A stretch of DNA of 64,000 nt from Pseudeuparius sepicola (lineage: Eukaryota > Arthropoda > Insecta > Coleoptera > Anthribidae), in the NCBI GenBank assembly GCA_963920635.1, contig OY987306.1, positions 13,162,001 through 13,226,000 on the forward strand. The letters are read 5' to 3'. The position numbers and the translations under genes are program-made. The notes beneath the pieces were generated by a model. It saw only the letters and a list, made by a program, of their open reading frames with translations. It was not told where the DNA came from and did not search any database. This document shows positions 46,480 through 58,119 of this stretch, one piece after another; the first letter of the stretch is position 1, and every line of letters starts with the position of its first letter.

Positions 46480-47465
46480 TTTTTTTTTTCTAAAAATAGG
46501 TCACAAAAACTATTTTTTTACGTTGGTGCAAAATTTCAGGTCTTAATCTCAATTTTCAAGGCCTACGAATTTTTTTCTAGTAAAAAATTAAGAAAATCAT
46601 TTAGCCACAGCGTTAAGGCGGGCGCACACATCCTACTATCGAATCCGATTGTCTGAAACGATTATCGGACACGAGAATCTGAGAACTGCCGCACATATCC
46701 AATTTTTGAGTAGGCTTTTAGCACAGTATTTTCCGCCTGCCCAGTGGTGTGCCATCAAAGTGTTAATAATTTGTGCCACAATGGACAACAAAGAATGGGT
46801 GGCAATTGTTTTTTTTGCTTGAGAAGCAGAAAAAAGACAAAGCGTAGCTACTGGGTGCATCCCTTAAATACACACACATATTTATTAATTAATTAATTTA
46901 TTTATAAAAGCGAAATGCCTTATAAAATATTAGTACCTATATGTACGTACTAAAACAAATGGAAACAAAAACCTCACCGGCACTGGTTGTCTTCCGAGAA
47001 TGTTATAAACTTATGAAAATAGTCTGATGTGTGCGATGAAACAATTTACAAACATGTACATTGCGCCTTCAGACAGTCGGTTCAGTTTTTTTTATCGGGC
47101 AACTTGATCGGACGCACTTCCTTTGCATCCGAGTCGGACGTGCGATCCGATATCGCATCGAATGTGTGCGGGGTGATCATTGCATTACATTATAGACATG
47201 AACTTCAGGTAGTCGGATCCGATAATCGTTTCAGACAATCGGATTCGACAGTAGGATGTATGCGCACGCCTTTAATCAGAACATCCAAAAACCCCCACAT
47301 GCCAAATTTGAACAAAAATATGCAGGGAGTTCCATTATACAGAGTGCCAAAGTTGAGCAAAATAGGAATTACTTCGAAACAGTTGATCATTCAATGTGGA
47401 TGTGGGTAAATGTGGAAAATATACAAGGTGTTCTTCTCTGTGCCAACTCAAACATTGTGTCTTAC
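46480..47465. mobile_element. Fragment of the large foldback family, split by a Harbinger MITE
   Basis: 46480-46612 (CCGTTTTTTTTTTCTAAAAA, GGTCTTAATCTCAATTTTCA) and 47275-47400 (AACAAAAATATGCAGGGAGT, AGTTGAGCAAAATAGGAATT) match consecutive parts of the left arm at 53210-53480. Both outer ends are missing. Confidence 0.7.
46616..47271. mobile_element. PIF/Harbinger-type MITE, 656 bp, TTA duplication
   Basis: The ends AGGCGGGCGCACACATCCTA and AGGCGTGCGCATACATCCTA (inverse of the right) match for over 50 bp, through CCGATTGTCTGAAACGATTA. TTA occurs immediately outside both ends (46613-46615, 47272-47274), the three-base duplication characteristic of Harbinger. It is non-coding; the frame at 46636-46860 shows no motif. 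Confidence 0.88.
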
Positions 47466-47479
47466 TGAATATGATTTTC

Positions 47480-49316
47480 CTGTCCTCATTTGTGTCTCAA
47501 ACTGCTAAAATATTAGTAAATATGCAAGCTAAAGGGAAGCGTCGAGGGTGGTACAAAAAAAGAAAAATAATTTGCGTTGAGTTTTTATTATAAATCTCCC
47601 AGTGCATATATTTTTTTAAGAAAAAGAGGAGTAATTTCACCTGCCGTATCCCCAATACGGAAGTGGATTAGCCATAATATATTTAGAACTGGCATAGACA
47701 AAAACTTATTTTACAATTTGAAAGTTAAATATGACCAAGCGCCAGAAAAAGTGCAGTATTAGTTTTGATGAAATGTCTATCAAGAAAGAACTAGATTATT
47801 CACCGAAACTCGACGAAGTCGAATGATTTGTAGATTTGGGTTTTTTAGGTCGGAGAAAGGAAATTGCTACCCATGCTTTAGTTTTTTTAGTTCGAGGACT
47901 ATATGAAAATTGGAAGCTACTATCCCTTATTTTTTAACAACTGGCATTAAAAAAGAAGATCTCAAAAATTTAATAATGCATATTCTTGGGAAAGCATGCG
48001 ACATGGGGTTGTTGCCAAAGGTTTTAATTTGCGACCAAGGAAGCAATAATAGGGCTGCTCACAGCCTTTTAAATATACAAAAAGAAAAACCATATTTCTT
48101 TTTTAAAGAGAAAAATTTTTGTAATCTTTGACATGCCAGACCTACTAAAGTCCCTGAGAAACAATTTGTTAATTGGAGATAAAGCATCCGGGACAGCAAG
48201 AACACTAACTAAATTATCCGACAGACATATATTTCCAAACGATTTTGAAAAGATGTCGTGTTCCTCAGCGCTACAAATATTTTCACAACGTATGCTGCAA
48301 TCAAAACATGTGCGGAAAGCAACCAAATAAATTATGACAAAGTGATTGCTGCGGCAGAGTTTGTTGAAGATATCAATAATTTATTTGATTCTTTAAACAG
48401 CAGATGCGTATTATTCAGCAAAAATAAATAAGTACAACTGTGCTGTTAGCAAAAAAATCCAGTAGTTTTAGCTACACTGGAAAAGGGCATTGAAATTTTT
48501 AAATACTTGCAAAAAAAATAGCAGTGAGTGGTAAAAAACGTCATAGCCGACCTCCCTGCTTTGACGGATTCGTCCAGAGTCCAGACGATCACTGGAGTAC
48601 TGCAATTATTTGGAGAAGAGAACAGCACCTTCTTATTGACCAACAGCTTAAACCAAGATGCATTGGAATACAACAACTTTAATTTTAATGCCGGCATTAG
48701 ACCACAGAATAGGACAAATAGACAGCAGTCGACCAGAGATAGCAGGGACATCAACGACTAACTTGGTACATATCATCTGTAATAACAATAACGAAGACAA
48801 TGACAACGAAATAGCTAACGACGACTTTGACTGTGACTATGACTTAGATAATATATCAGATACATCCACGTTAGAGGATTGCGCAATAACATACTTTGCG
48901 GGTTATTTAACGAAAAAGTTATTAGAAAAATTTAGCTGTCCAAATTGTGAGCAAAATTTCAAATGTTCTTCTGAAGTCCTTAATGACCCTAAACACTTAT
49001 TCATTTTAAATAAAAATTATAGCGTGAAAGAAATGGCACTGTGTGTACCAAAGGAAGAGATAATACGATTGTAAGAAAATCCATGGAAATCTTTGTTGAA
49101 TATTATTTCACTACCTCTAAACATCAAAAATCGTTGGGTAAGGTCATAAGGACCGAAATTCACAATAGAATTATACTGTGGAAGCATGCTGGGAACACAA
49201 GTTATTTTGGAGAGGAAGCATGCCGGGAACGCAAGTTATTTTTTAAATATTGCAAGTGGACTGTTCCTTCCCAAAAAAAATTTCAACAAAAAAAAACGAA
49301 TTTAAAAAATAATTAA
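47480..49316 (+). pseudogene. P-element/THAP9-like transposase relic
   Basis: Plus-strand frames in succession follow P-element transposases. At 47580 comes FYYKSPSAYIFLRKRGVISP (helix region). At 47762 comes VSFDEMSIKKELDYSPKLD, with the first acidic residue of the catalytic core. IATHALVFLVRGLYENWK follows, then VLICDQGSNNRAAHSLLNI, then FVIFDMPDLLKSLRNNLL (family: IFDxPHLLKxxRNxL). At 48885 comes AITYFAGYLTKKLLEKF with SCPNCEQNF, the C-terminal AGYLxxK region. At least five stops or shifts (47760, 47828, 48131, 48330, 48430) kill it. No THAP zinc finger was found upstream. Confidence 0.8.
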
Positions 49317-50226
49317 AATGTTAAAATCTATTATACCTAAATATGTACCTACTTACCTTGCCGGGAGCAGAGGACATATTGTTTCCGAATCAGTTTAGTT
49401 GATTAGGTTTTTTTTTAATTAAAAAAATGTGTTTTTTCTTAGTTTTTTTACTTTGAAAATATTAAAATGTTATTTTAAACTTTTGCTTTTATTCCTCTAT
49501 AAAGACATGCATCCATTAATACCTCTCCACCCTTCGCCCTATTTTTAAAGTTGTGCCTTCTTCCAGTATATGTAAAACTACTGAATTGTTACGGCTGTAA
49601 TTGTCGCATTTATCTTCATATATTTGGTTACGCTTTTCGAACATGTTTTTATTGCAGCACACATTGTGTGTGTGTGTGTATTTTAAATTTTCATTCTTCA
49701 AATCTTTTTTAGTACAAGTTGCCAAAAATAAGCTACAAGTAAGTAGGTATAGCTTTCAGTTTTAATAATAGTATTCATAACTGCACAGACACCTACTAAA
49801 ACTACTAATGCATGGATCAGTCCGCTGTTTTCACACAGGTTATATTTTTCTTGGAGAAACTGATCCATCCCCATATCTGTTTAAATAACAACATTGGATA
49901 ATAAAAACTGTCGATATTTGTCGAAGCGGAATCTTCTTATTAGAACAAGTTGCATCTTTAGGCCATTACCTTTTACCTTTTAGAGTAAGCGCGTTGGTGT
50001 CAAAACATTTGTATAGTGAACATAGTACATGGGTATTGTTTTTCATATAAAAAATTTTATACAAGGTGTCCCAATAATTATTAGACTACTCTGTAAACGA
50101 GTCTATTGTCTTGAAAATACATTTAAAAAAATTTCAGATACCTAACTATAACAAGTTTTTTCGGGGACACATGTTTAATTTTGTGAAATATTTTTGAGAA
50201 ACAAAAACTATTGTTATTAATACATA
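49317..50226. other. Intronic spacer
   Basis: AT-rich with a short (GT)n near 49664. ACAAGGTGTCCCAATAATTA at 50062 is a decayed CAGGGTGTCCC tip with no partner found. No gene is recognised. Confidence 0.4.
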
Positions 50227-52850
50227 GGGGAACCTGTGGTACGTTGGACAGGGTTGTACCTAGAACATATGATCAAATTTCAAACTTCCCGGTTAAATTC
50301 TTTAAAGCTGACCATACTCATTTTTTCATCTCCCGCTAGGAGCGCTGCCTCAGTTTGTTTCAGTTCTATGGTGGACAGTGCATGTGGGAAGTGACCTCAC
50401 GAAATATTTTGATCCGAAAAGTAAGTTTTCTTGAGCTGATTATTTTGTCTATATCCACCCCAGTTTACATATTGTCCGCTGTATTAAGTGTTAATATTAA
50501 ACATTGGTTATTTTCATTTAAAATTCACAAATTAGAGGTGGTCTAGTTCTAACCTCAAAAAATTTACCGGTTATTTTTAAATTACTACATAGTGTTGTAC
50601 CTCGGACCTACTATGTTTGATGTACCTCGGACATGACCGACGTACAACACCTCCTATTAGGTGCATCGGAAATATTATTTATTTCCAGATTTCAGTTCAT
50701 TATAAAGATGCCACGTAGCAAAGAAGGTATTAAGAGAAATCCCCCCCGACCAAGAAAAACTAAAAAGTGCAGTTCAACTTATTCTCGACAAACAAATGAC
50801 CTTGTACGGTGCTGCAAAACATACCGGATTATCAAGAACTACAATAAGAAGACACTACTATTATTGCATATCAACAGGAAAAAACGAAGGAAGTCTAAAG
50901 GAAAATTGTGCAACTAAGAAAGTTTTCACTGAGGCAGAAGAGAACTTATTGCAAGATTACATTAAAGAAGCTGCTGCTTTACAATATGGACTTACTTTAA
51001 AAAATGTTCGAGAGCTAGCGTATAAATTCGCAAAGGAAAACAATAAAAAATGTCCACTTGAATGGGAACAGAATCAGATGGCTGGTGAATTTTGGCTGCG
51101 ACTTTTCAGAAAAAGGTTTAAAAATGATGTCTCCCTTTGAAAGCCGGAAGCGACAAGTCTGGCGCGATCCACGGCCTTCAACAAGGTCAATGTCTAGGCC
51201 ACGTTTGACAATTATAAAGCTGTTTTAGCAATGTCTGGAATTGCGATGAGACCGGGCTTTCAACAGTGCATGTCCCTCCTAAAATTTTAGCTCCAAAAGG
51301 ATCCAAGCAAGTTGGTTCCATGACCAGTGCAGAAAGGGGAGTAAATATAACTATGATTGCAGCTATAAATGCAGGAGGGGGATTATATACCTCCTCTACT
51401 CATTTTCCCCAGAGTAAACTTTAAGGAGTTCATGCTTGTTGGTGCGCCACCAGGAACAATTGGTGCCGCAAACTCGTCTGGTTGGTCCAACGAACAATTG
51501 TTTATATTGTTCTTTAAACACTTTTTAAACCATGCAAAACCATCCAAAGAAAATCCATGCATATTTCTTATGGACAATCATGAAAGTCATATTTCACTCC
51601 CAGTTATTCAGGTATGAAATAAACATATCTCCTTTCATTTCAGATGGTAAAAACGTTCTTTTTAGATGGCAAGGGACAATGGTGTTGTTATAGTCACATT
51701 CCACCCTCATACCAGCCACAAGTTTCAACCACTGGATAGAACGGTATTTGGACCATTTAAAAAATATTACAATACGGTTATGAATGAGTTTTTAATGACG
51801 CAAGGAAATGTGGGAAAACCTGTTACAATTTATGATGTTGCTCAGTTAGTGGGAAAAGCGTTTCCCCTAGCTTTTACTCCAAACAATATAATTAAAGGAT
51901 TCAAGGTTACAGGATTAGTTCCGCTCAATGAAAATATATTCCAGGACTATGAGTTTGCGCCCTCCGACGTAACTGATCACCCTATAAGCTCTGAGTCGCC
52001 TTCCCAATTGCTTAACAACATTCCTTCAGAGGCTATAGATACTATCATATCATCAACTATCATAACTCGTTCCATGATTCGACCACACCCAAAAGCAGGA
52101 CCCCGAAAAAATACCCTCCAAAACCGACGAAAAGGGAAGTCCCTAATTTTGACTGACACACCCGAAAAAACAAAAATTGAAGAAATGAAGAAAGCACGAG
52201 CAGAAAAAAAGATGAAAAAAGACAAGTGCAAATCCGAAAAAGTGAAGGCTGTTAAAAAGAAAGTGTTGCAGTCATCCTCAGAGTCTTCCTCATCTTCATT
52301 TTCCGTTGACGATTCCGATGATTCAAATGGACCAATGGTTTTTTCAGAGGATGAGCTAGACAATACGGCACATTGCTCTAAAACAAACATAACGCAGGAT
52401 GAAAATAGTTCCTCGTATAGTGCAGCGGATTATGTTATTTTTTTATATGAAAGCGAATATTTTCCCGGAAAAATAGTGGAAACTAATAAGGAAGGTGCCA
52501 CGATAAGTTCTATGCAGAAAACTTTAAAAAGTTGGAAATGGCCAGAAAAAATTGATTGCTTGCATTATCAGTGGGACAATATATTAGAAAAAATTGAACC
52601 ACCACAGAAATGTCACTCAAAACGCGACATTTTCAAAATTCCAGAGTTGCAAAAATATTGGAATCATAATTATTAAGTTTTCATTAATAAAGAAGAAATC
52701 GCCATAATTGGTCACTTTTTATTTTTCTATCTTCCTCTTTTGCCGTTTTTATGTAACACAAGAAGACTTGTAAAGGCAATGAAAATTGTGTAAAAAGGTA
52801 AATTTTATTATGTGTTCGAGGTACAACACATACATGTCCTAGGTAGATAC
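50227..52850 (+). mobile_element. pogo/Tigger-type transposon, nearly complete
   Basis: A transposase occupying most of the element is bracketed by imperfect inverted ends. The left GGGGAACCTGTGGTACGTTG continues GGTTGTACCTAGAACATA; the right inverts to GGGGTATCTACCTAGGACAT continuing GTTGTACCTCGAACACA. TA adjoins both. Several GTACCTCGGAC(A/C) copies at 50590-50650 are probable subterminal binding sites. The end assignment is approximate. Confidence 0.7.
50708..52676 (+). pseudogene. pogo-type (DDE_1) transposase with one intron and few lesions
   Basis: The start at 50708 is MPRSKEGIKR. A C-run near 50745 shifts the frame into LILDKQMTLYGAAKHTGLSR, a Psq/CENP-B-type HTH. Then come MAGEFWLRLFRKRF and KPEATSLARSTAFNKVNV (with two stops), CDETGLSTVHVPPKILAPKG with the first Asp, NAGGDYIPPLLIFPRV after another one-base shift, FLMDNHESHISLPVIQ with the second Asp, and HTSHKFQPLDRTVFGPFKKY with the third. 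The catalytic spacing is DD35D. A 54-bp intron (51612-51665, GTATGA...TTTTTAG) splits VIQ from MARDNG. The last 336 codons are one open frame with an acidic/serine-rich and lysine-rich tail. Only about four lesions are visible, so inactivation looks recent. Confidence 0.85.
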
Positions 52851-53149
52851 CCCATGTTGTACATTGATACTAATTCAGCATTCTTTTTCTAAATATCTAA
52901 AAGGCACAAAAAATATTTTTCCCAGAGGCCGTAGTATGCGCTTTTGATGCCTACTTTATGTACAACCGGAGCCCACAGAAGTTAGCTTCCATGGGTTAAC
53001 AGCGTATCTACTCCACATGAAACTACCAAATGTGTAACTTTTTTGCCGCCTTTCTTAATGTTGCTGCCCAGAATATCCAGTGAATATCCTCCACTATAGG
53101 GAAATTCGGGAATTTATGACTTATTTAGAAATTCAACTTTGGGGATATA
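52851..53149. other. Short intronic spacer
   Basis: Nothing is recognised between the pogo element and the next foldback. Confidence 0.4.
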
Positions 53150-53727
53150 CAGTGGGGCCCGTTTGGAATATAGACATCTCTGTAAAATTTTTATTTTCAA
53201 CTGATTTTAGCCGTTTTTTTTTTCTAAAGGTAGGTCACACAAAACTCTACATTGGCGCAACATTTCAGATCTTAATCTCAATTTTAAAGGCCTAATACGA
53301 ATTTTTTCTAGTAAAAAATGACGAAAACTATTTAGCGATTTTTTTATTCAAAATCTGACACAACGGCGTTGATTAGGACACCCTAAAATCCCCACGTACC
53401 AAATTTGAACAAAAAATATAAAGGAAGTTCCATTCTGCGGGTTGTCAAAGTTGAGCAAAATAGGAATTTTAAAGGCATCTGGCAAGTCAAGTGTGCCATG
53501 GAATCCACTCAAAACAGTTGAATTGTCAACAGGACCAGTCAAACTATTGGTGTGTAAAGATCTAATACAAAAATATACTTTCTGTGTACCCAGAGAAAAA
53601 TACCCTGTATATTTTTGTATTGAACCTTTGCACACCAACACTTTGAGTAGTCGTGTTGAGTGTTCAACTGTTTTGAGTGGATTCCATGGCACACTTGACT
53701 TGCCAGATTTCTTTAAAATTCCTGCAT

Positions 53728-56514
53728 TCGCAGCAAGATCGATAAGTTGTCTTTCTTGTTGTCTTCTTTGGACCAACCTGAAATCGTTTGCTGTACCGAA
53801 ACTCATCTCAGTACCTACACCAGATGTTGAGGGTATCTGCCTGAATGGATACAGGGTAGGCTCGAGCTTCTGTCGTCAATCTAGAAGAGGCGGTGGTACA
53901 GTGATTTTGGTGAGCCAAAAACATTCATATGTTCCAACAATCATACCTAATGTTTACCCGATTGAATTTGCATTTGAATTCACGTGTTCTGTTGTGCACT
54001 TTTATTCGTATTCTATAAGAATAGTCTGTATATATAGATCACCAGATCCACAAAATTTTAACGTGTTTGTGCAAAGTCTGGAGGGTTTATTGTGTGTTAA
54101 TTGATAACATATTTTCAAACTTATCCTTGAATTCTGAAGCTGATATAGTATACTGTGATCTTTCTGACCACCTTATGCAAGAACTTAAGATAGTAGATAG
54201 TTATTCCTAATGTGACCTTAAATCGTGATTACACAACGTGTACAATAGGTATATACCTACATAGTGATTATAATATTAGAAATTTCAAAGAGGAATGTTC
54301 ATCTGTTGATTGGAGCATTTTGACAAACTTTGAAAGTGTAGATGAAGCATTTTTTTATGTATTTCGTAATCATAGACGTAACTAGGGGGGGGGGCTAGGG
54401 GGGGCTTAGCCCCCCCTACGTTTCTATTAGCCCTCCCTAAAATGTAAAGGATGTGCGAAGATATGCTTCTCGTAAACAGAATAGATCTAAAATTCTGACA
54501 ACGCAATGTTACGCAACACGGCGAACACCGCACGCGCCTTTTTGAATTCACCAGTTTCGACGAATCGCTTGCTCTTGCGGAATCTTGCGCCTTGTGCCCC
54601 CACAAAATCCGACTGAAATTTAAACTCGCAAGCGAGAGCGAACACACCGTGCCTGCTGCCGAGAGAAAGAGAGACGAGACGGACGTCGGAGAATGTACTT
54701 TTGCTGTGCCAGACTCCAGACTTTTATTTTGTTATTCATCCAGTGTATTGTCGTTTCGTTATAATATGTACTATGTAAATAATCTTGCATCACAAAATAG
54801 CAGACATTCCCAAAAATTTTTTCTCTGGTTTCTACTCGGAAACCTCTACTTTTTCATAATGTTTTTTCTTAAATAAATTAAAGATGATTCAAAGTTACCA
54901 GTAGATAGACCTATACATTATTTTTTGAAGCCTTAAAATTAACGTTTTTGGGTGTGACACCTCAAGGGTGGTACAGGGTGATTCAATCAGTAACGTATTT
55001 AGAAGGGCGGGACCGAACCCATTTCGGAATTTGAAAATATTCACTCCAGCTTGTAAATTTGAAGATATTGGGATTTCCCAAGACTAATTTTATGTAATTT
55101 TTCTTCAAATTTTTAAAAAATTTCGCCTGCGGCGCATTTTTTAGAATTATTTTAAATGCCCTTGTTTAAAAAAAAGACAAAAATTGACCCTTCACCACAC
55201 GAAATTAATTCCTATATAAGTCACAGAAGTGATCCAAACTCGTAGCCCCGGCCTACCATTTTACTGAATGACATGTAAAAAATATACCTTTGTAAGTAGC
55301 ATACCGACTTTCAAAAATTTCTTCTTAATGGATTAAATAATTCCTTGTCGGGGTCCCGCATTTTCATGCGGCACCCGACCCCGCAAAATCTTGAGCCGGT
55401 CCTGATCAGCCCCCCCTAAAAACACGACCTAGTTACGTCTATGTTCGTAATGCATTCGAAAAATGTTCTCCACTTGAGATTATAGGCCGATAAAACGTAA
55501 GGTGAACCTCACCGAAAAAATAGAAAACCATGGTAGATTTGTTCGAGAACTTTATAGATTGTATAAGCTATCAAACAACTGTCCTGAGCTATACAATAAA
55601 TACAGTGGTTTAAAAAAAGCCATAATGCTGCTATAAAAAGGGCAAAAAAACAATTTTACGATGAGATTATAAAAAAATCATCTTATAAAAATAAATCGGC
55701 TTGGCATATTACTAACAAGAATTGCAACAATAAAGCCCATGATATTCTACCAACTAAATTTACTAAGGATGACAGAGGTATTCTAGATAACGATCTATAT
55801 ATTTCAAATAACTTTAATTCAGTATTTATTGACAGTAGCAGAACTTACGCGAGATTTAAAAGTAGCAAGCAAAAAGACGCATGTTCCCTTTCGACCAAAC
55901 AGTATGTATCTCTTACCTGTTACCTCTCATGATGTAGGAAAAATACTGCGCAAGGTTACTAAAAAGAATTCAAGCTGATTTGACAACATTCCCTGCTCAA
56001 TAATTAAACATGTAATAAATGATATAGCTAAACCATTAACTACACTTATAAACAAATCATTTGTATCCGGTGTTTTCCCAACTGTCCTTAAACAAGCAGT
56101 AATAGTTCCTACACATAAAAAAATGACAAAGGCAAAATGACTAATTATCGTCCTATAGCATTACTGTCAGCATTTTCCAAAATATTCGAAAATGCCTACT
56201 CGTTCCAACTAAATAATTTTCTGAAAAAAAATATACTCACCTCCAACCAATTTGGTTTCGGTATGGGACTATCTACCCAAGACGCGGTTCTCTCAGTTTG
56301 CAATTTTATTCTTAGCACGCAAGACGAGATCCAAAACAGTTAGTATATACTTCGATCTATCACGCGCCTTCGATGTTATAAACTGGAATATTCTAATGAA
56401 TATGATGCAAGCCTATGGGATCAGAGGTGTCCCCATAGATTGGATTAAATCATATTTATATGGTCGATCTCAGAGAGTTGTAGTAGAAAGGACAGAGAGA
56501 CGCACCTTATCTGA
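53728..56514 (+). pseudogene. LINE (jockey/CR1-like) endonuclease and RT fragment, truncated at both ends
   Basis: At 53757-54104 the frame NLKSFAVPKLISVPTPDVEG, then QSRRGGGTVILVSQKHSYVP, then IRIVCIYRSPDPQNFNVFVQ gives the middle of an APE-type endonuclease (RxGRGGGVxIYV...IxCxYRSP). After the hAT insertion, EKIENHGRFVRELYRLYKLS follows. At 56137 comes NYRPIALLSAFSKIFENAYS, then SNQFGFGMGLSTQDAVLSV, then after a frameshift VSIYFDLSRAFDVINWNILM (RT motif A) and VPIDWIKSYLYGRSQRVVVE. It breaks off before the YADD box and the 3' end. A 3'-truncated LINE is atypical. Confidence 0.8.
54371..55443. mobile_element. hAT-type element inside the LINE, perfect 8-bp duplication
   Basis: The inverted ends CATAGACGTAACTAGG are exact for 16 bp except a short spacer difference. 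TTCGTAAT occurs at 54363-54370 and at 55444-55451. The 1073-bp interior has no recognisable transposase; the short frames at 54285-54876 carry no motif. Removing it restores the LINE frame ...YVFRNAFEKCSPLE. Confidence 0.9.
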
Positions 56515-56785
56515 TATTTTTTTGTTCAAACTTGGTATGTGGGGGTTTTGGAATGTCCTGATTAACGCTGTTGTGTCAGATTTTAAATAAAAAAATCGCT
56601 AAATAGTTTTTGTAATTTTTTTAGTAGAAAAAAAATTCGTAGTAGGCCTTGAAAATTGAGATTAAGACCTGAAATTTTGCGCCAAAGTAAGAGTTTTGTA
56701 TGAACTATCTTAAAAAAAAAACGGTTAAAAACGGATGAAAAATAAAAATTTTACGGGGTGTCTCCATTCCAAACGGGCCACACTG

Positions 56786-57272
56786 TAGGTACCTATTGCT
56801 TTAAAAAAGATGAAAAATTACTCACTCAAACTCGAACTTTCCTGGTGACGTCACCAAGGACCCCAAACTTGGACTTTAATTTTGTATTTTGGCGCAATTA
56901 AGAGGAAAAAACCAAGTTAGCCAGCTCTTTGAGACTTGAAAGCCCCTACCTACACTATGCATAGAAAAAAAAAGGGAAATATATTTTTTACTGTATTAGT
57001 GCATTGTGACACGATCACAGGACCATTTATTATCAGTTGAAAATGGGAAAAAATACCGCCTTTTTTATGTTTTTCTCAAATCACACCTACTACGTAAGTA
57101 CGCCATGCTTTCGTGTCTTTAACATAAATTATACAAAAATGTTCAGAACCTAAATTATATGGAATTAAAAGAAAATGCAACAGTTTGTTAAATAAATTCA
57201 CAAAATGACAGACTTTAAAAAAGTATTAATTGAGTCAAAGAAGCAACTAACATAATTTATTGAGAGCCTTAC
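56786..57272. other. Intron start after exon D
   Basis: AT-rich non-coding DNA between the foldback and the exon D donor. Nothing is recognised. Confidence 0.45.
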
Positions 57273-57530
57273 CTCACAATTAATACCTTCGTCTCGGCAA
57301 GACTCTATACTCGACTTGAAGATATGTGTGTTGTAAAAATGTTGCATGGTTTCTGCACACAAATTGATACAAAGGTGTTCAAGCTGTCCAGGTTGAGGTT
57401 CTTCAAAACCAAACATGTCGAGAATACCAATAAACCCATCAGTTGCATGTCGCACTGCATTGTTCAATGCCGCCATTGATTTACTTCCACCACTACCACC
57501 ACCAGCAGTGGATGCATGTTGACTTGTCAC
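57273..57530 (-). CDS. dachs: Dachs-like myosin, exon D (switch 2 and relay)
   Basis: Eighty-six codons, phase 0 at both ends. The first 25 or so residues are a glycine/serine-rich insert (STAGGGSGGSKS). Then comes FIGILDMFGFEEP, the switch-2/relay motif (DIFGFE in most myosins), and QLEHLCINLCAETMQHFY, the relay helix. Conventional myosins have NSFEQLCINYxNE here, so the LCAETMQHFY form is divergent. The donor GTAAGG opens the 16.5-kb intron that carries most of the transposons between 40.7 and 57.3 kb. Confidence 0.92.
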
Positions 57531-57707
57531 CTGCAGAGAAATTACATGGTATAATGTTTGGGTTGATTGTCTTTAATCTAGCACTAGTTAATTTTTATTT
57601 TATATTCCACTAAGGTTGAATTGCGGGTATGGTCGGGTCAAATCTGTTTCCTAGTATTCGTGATAGGTATTCAAAAATTAAGAAGATAAGGAGATTTGAT
57701 CACCTAC

Positions 57708-58119
57708 CTCTGCTTGGTTATGGACAGATTCATTTGAATCGGAACTCAGAGTTCCTAATGTAGATCCAAGCCGTTTTAAACTATTAGCTCTTCTTACAAT
57801 AGTGGCAACGGTGCGACAATATAATGCTTTTGCAAGACAATCTCTCGTCATGTTAGACATGTTAGCATCGCACACTGACTTAACAAGTTGTCCTCTGGCA
57901 TTGTGAGTCCGTGATGTTAAGCCCCTGAATAAAGCAGCTCCCGATACTCCCAGAAGACCAGCAACTGCATTAAGCTCAACTTCACCTTTGACATCCACTT
58001 CCAGCCCTTTTCCATCAATAAATTGAATATTACCCAGAAGAAGAACTGCAGCCAGTACGCGGACAACATCTAGGAAGGGAATGCCCAGAACCCCTAAACA
58101 GGCTTTCCATGCTTGGAAC
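57708..58119 (-). CDS. dachs: Dachs-like myosin, exon C (upper 50K domain)
   Basis: This is the largest exon, with 137 codons after the split arginine. It starts FQAWKACLGVLGIPF and includes LAAVLLLGNIQF, the conserved LLHLGNIxF helix of myosin motors, then RDCLAKALYCRTV, the equivalent of the RDALAKALYxRLF helix. A serine- and asparagine-rich insert (SLKRLGSTLGTLSSDSNES) follows where other myosins run straight into the relay region. That insert, continued in exon D, is one reason for choosing Dachs over class II or XVIII. The exon ends in phase 0. Confidence 0.9.

Larger units (their letters stand above)
53150..56785. mobile_element. Large foldback element enclosing a LINE fragment
   Basis: CAGTGGGGCCCGTTTGGAAT at 53150 and the inverse of CAGTGTGGCCCGTTTGGAAT ending at 56785 are flanked by TA. 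The right arm 56515-56785 mirrors 53150-53420 (GGTCTTAATCTCAATTTT, AAATTTGAACAAAAA). A shorter inner palindrome occupies 53480-53727. Where the arms should meet, 2.8 kb of LINE sequence (53728-56514) is present instead. Either a LINE fragment was inserted with loss of about 80 bp of arm, or the foldback carried it as cargo. Confidence 0.8.

Noticed and set aside
51977..52390. 137-codon minus-strand frame
   Set aside because: It is the antisense shadow of the pogo transposase tail; its Ser/Glu-rich look comes from the complementary composition.
53348..53806. 152-codon minus-strand frame as a gene
   Set aside because: It runs through the inner palindrome and into the LINE antisense strand; the sequence is explained by those repeats.
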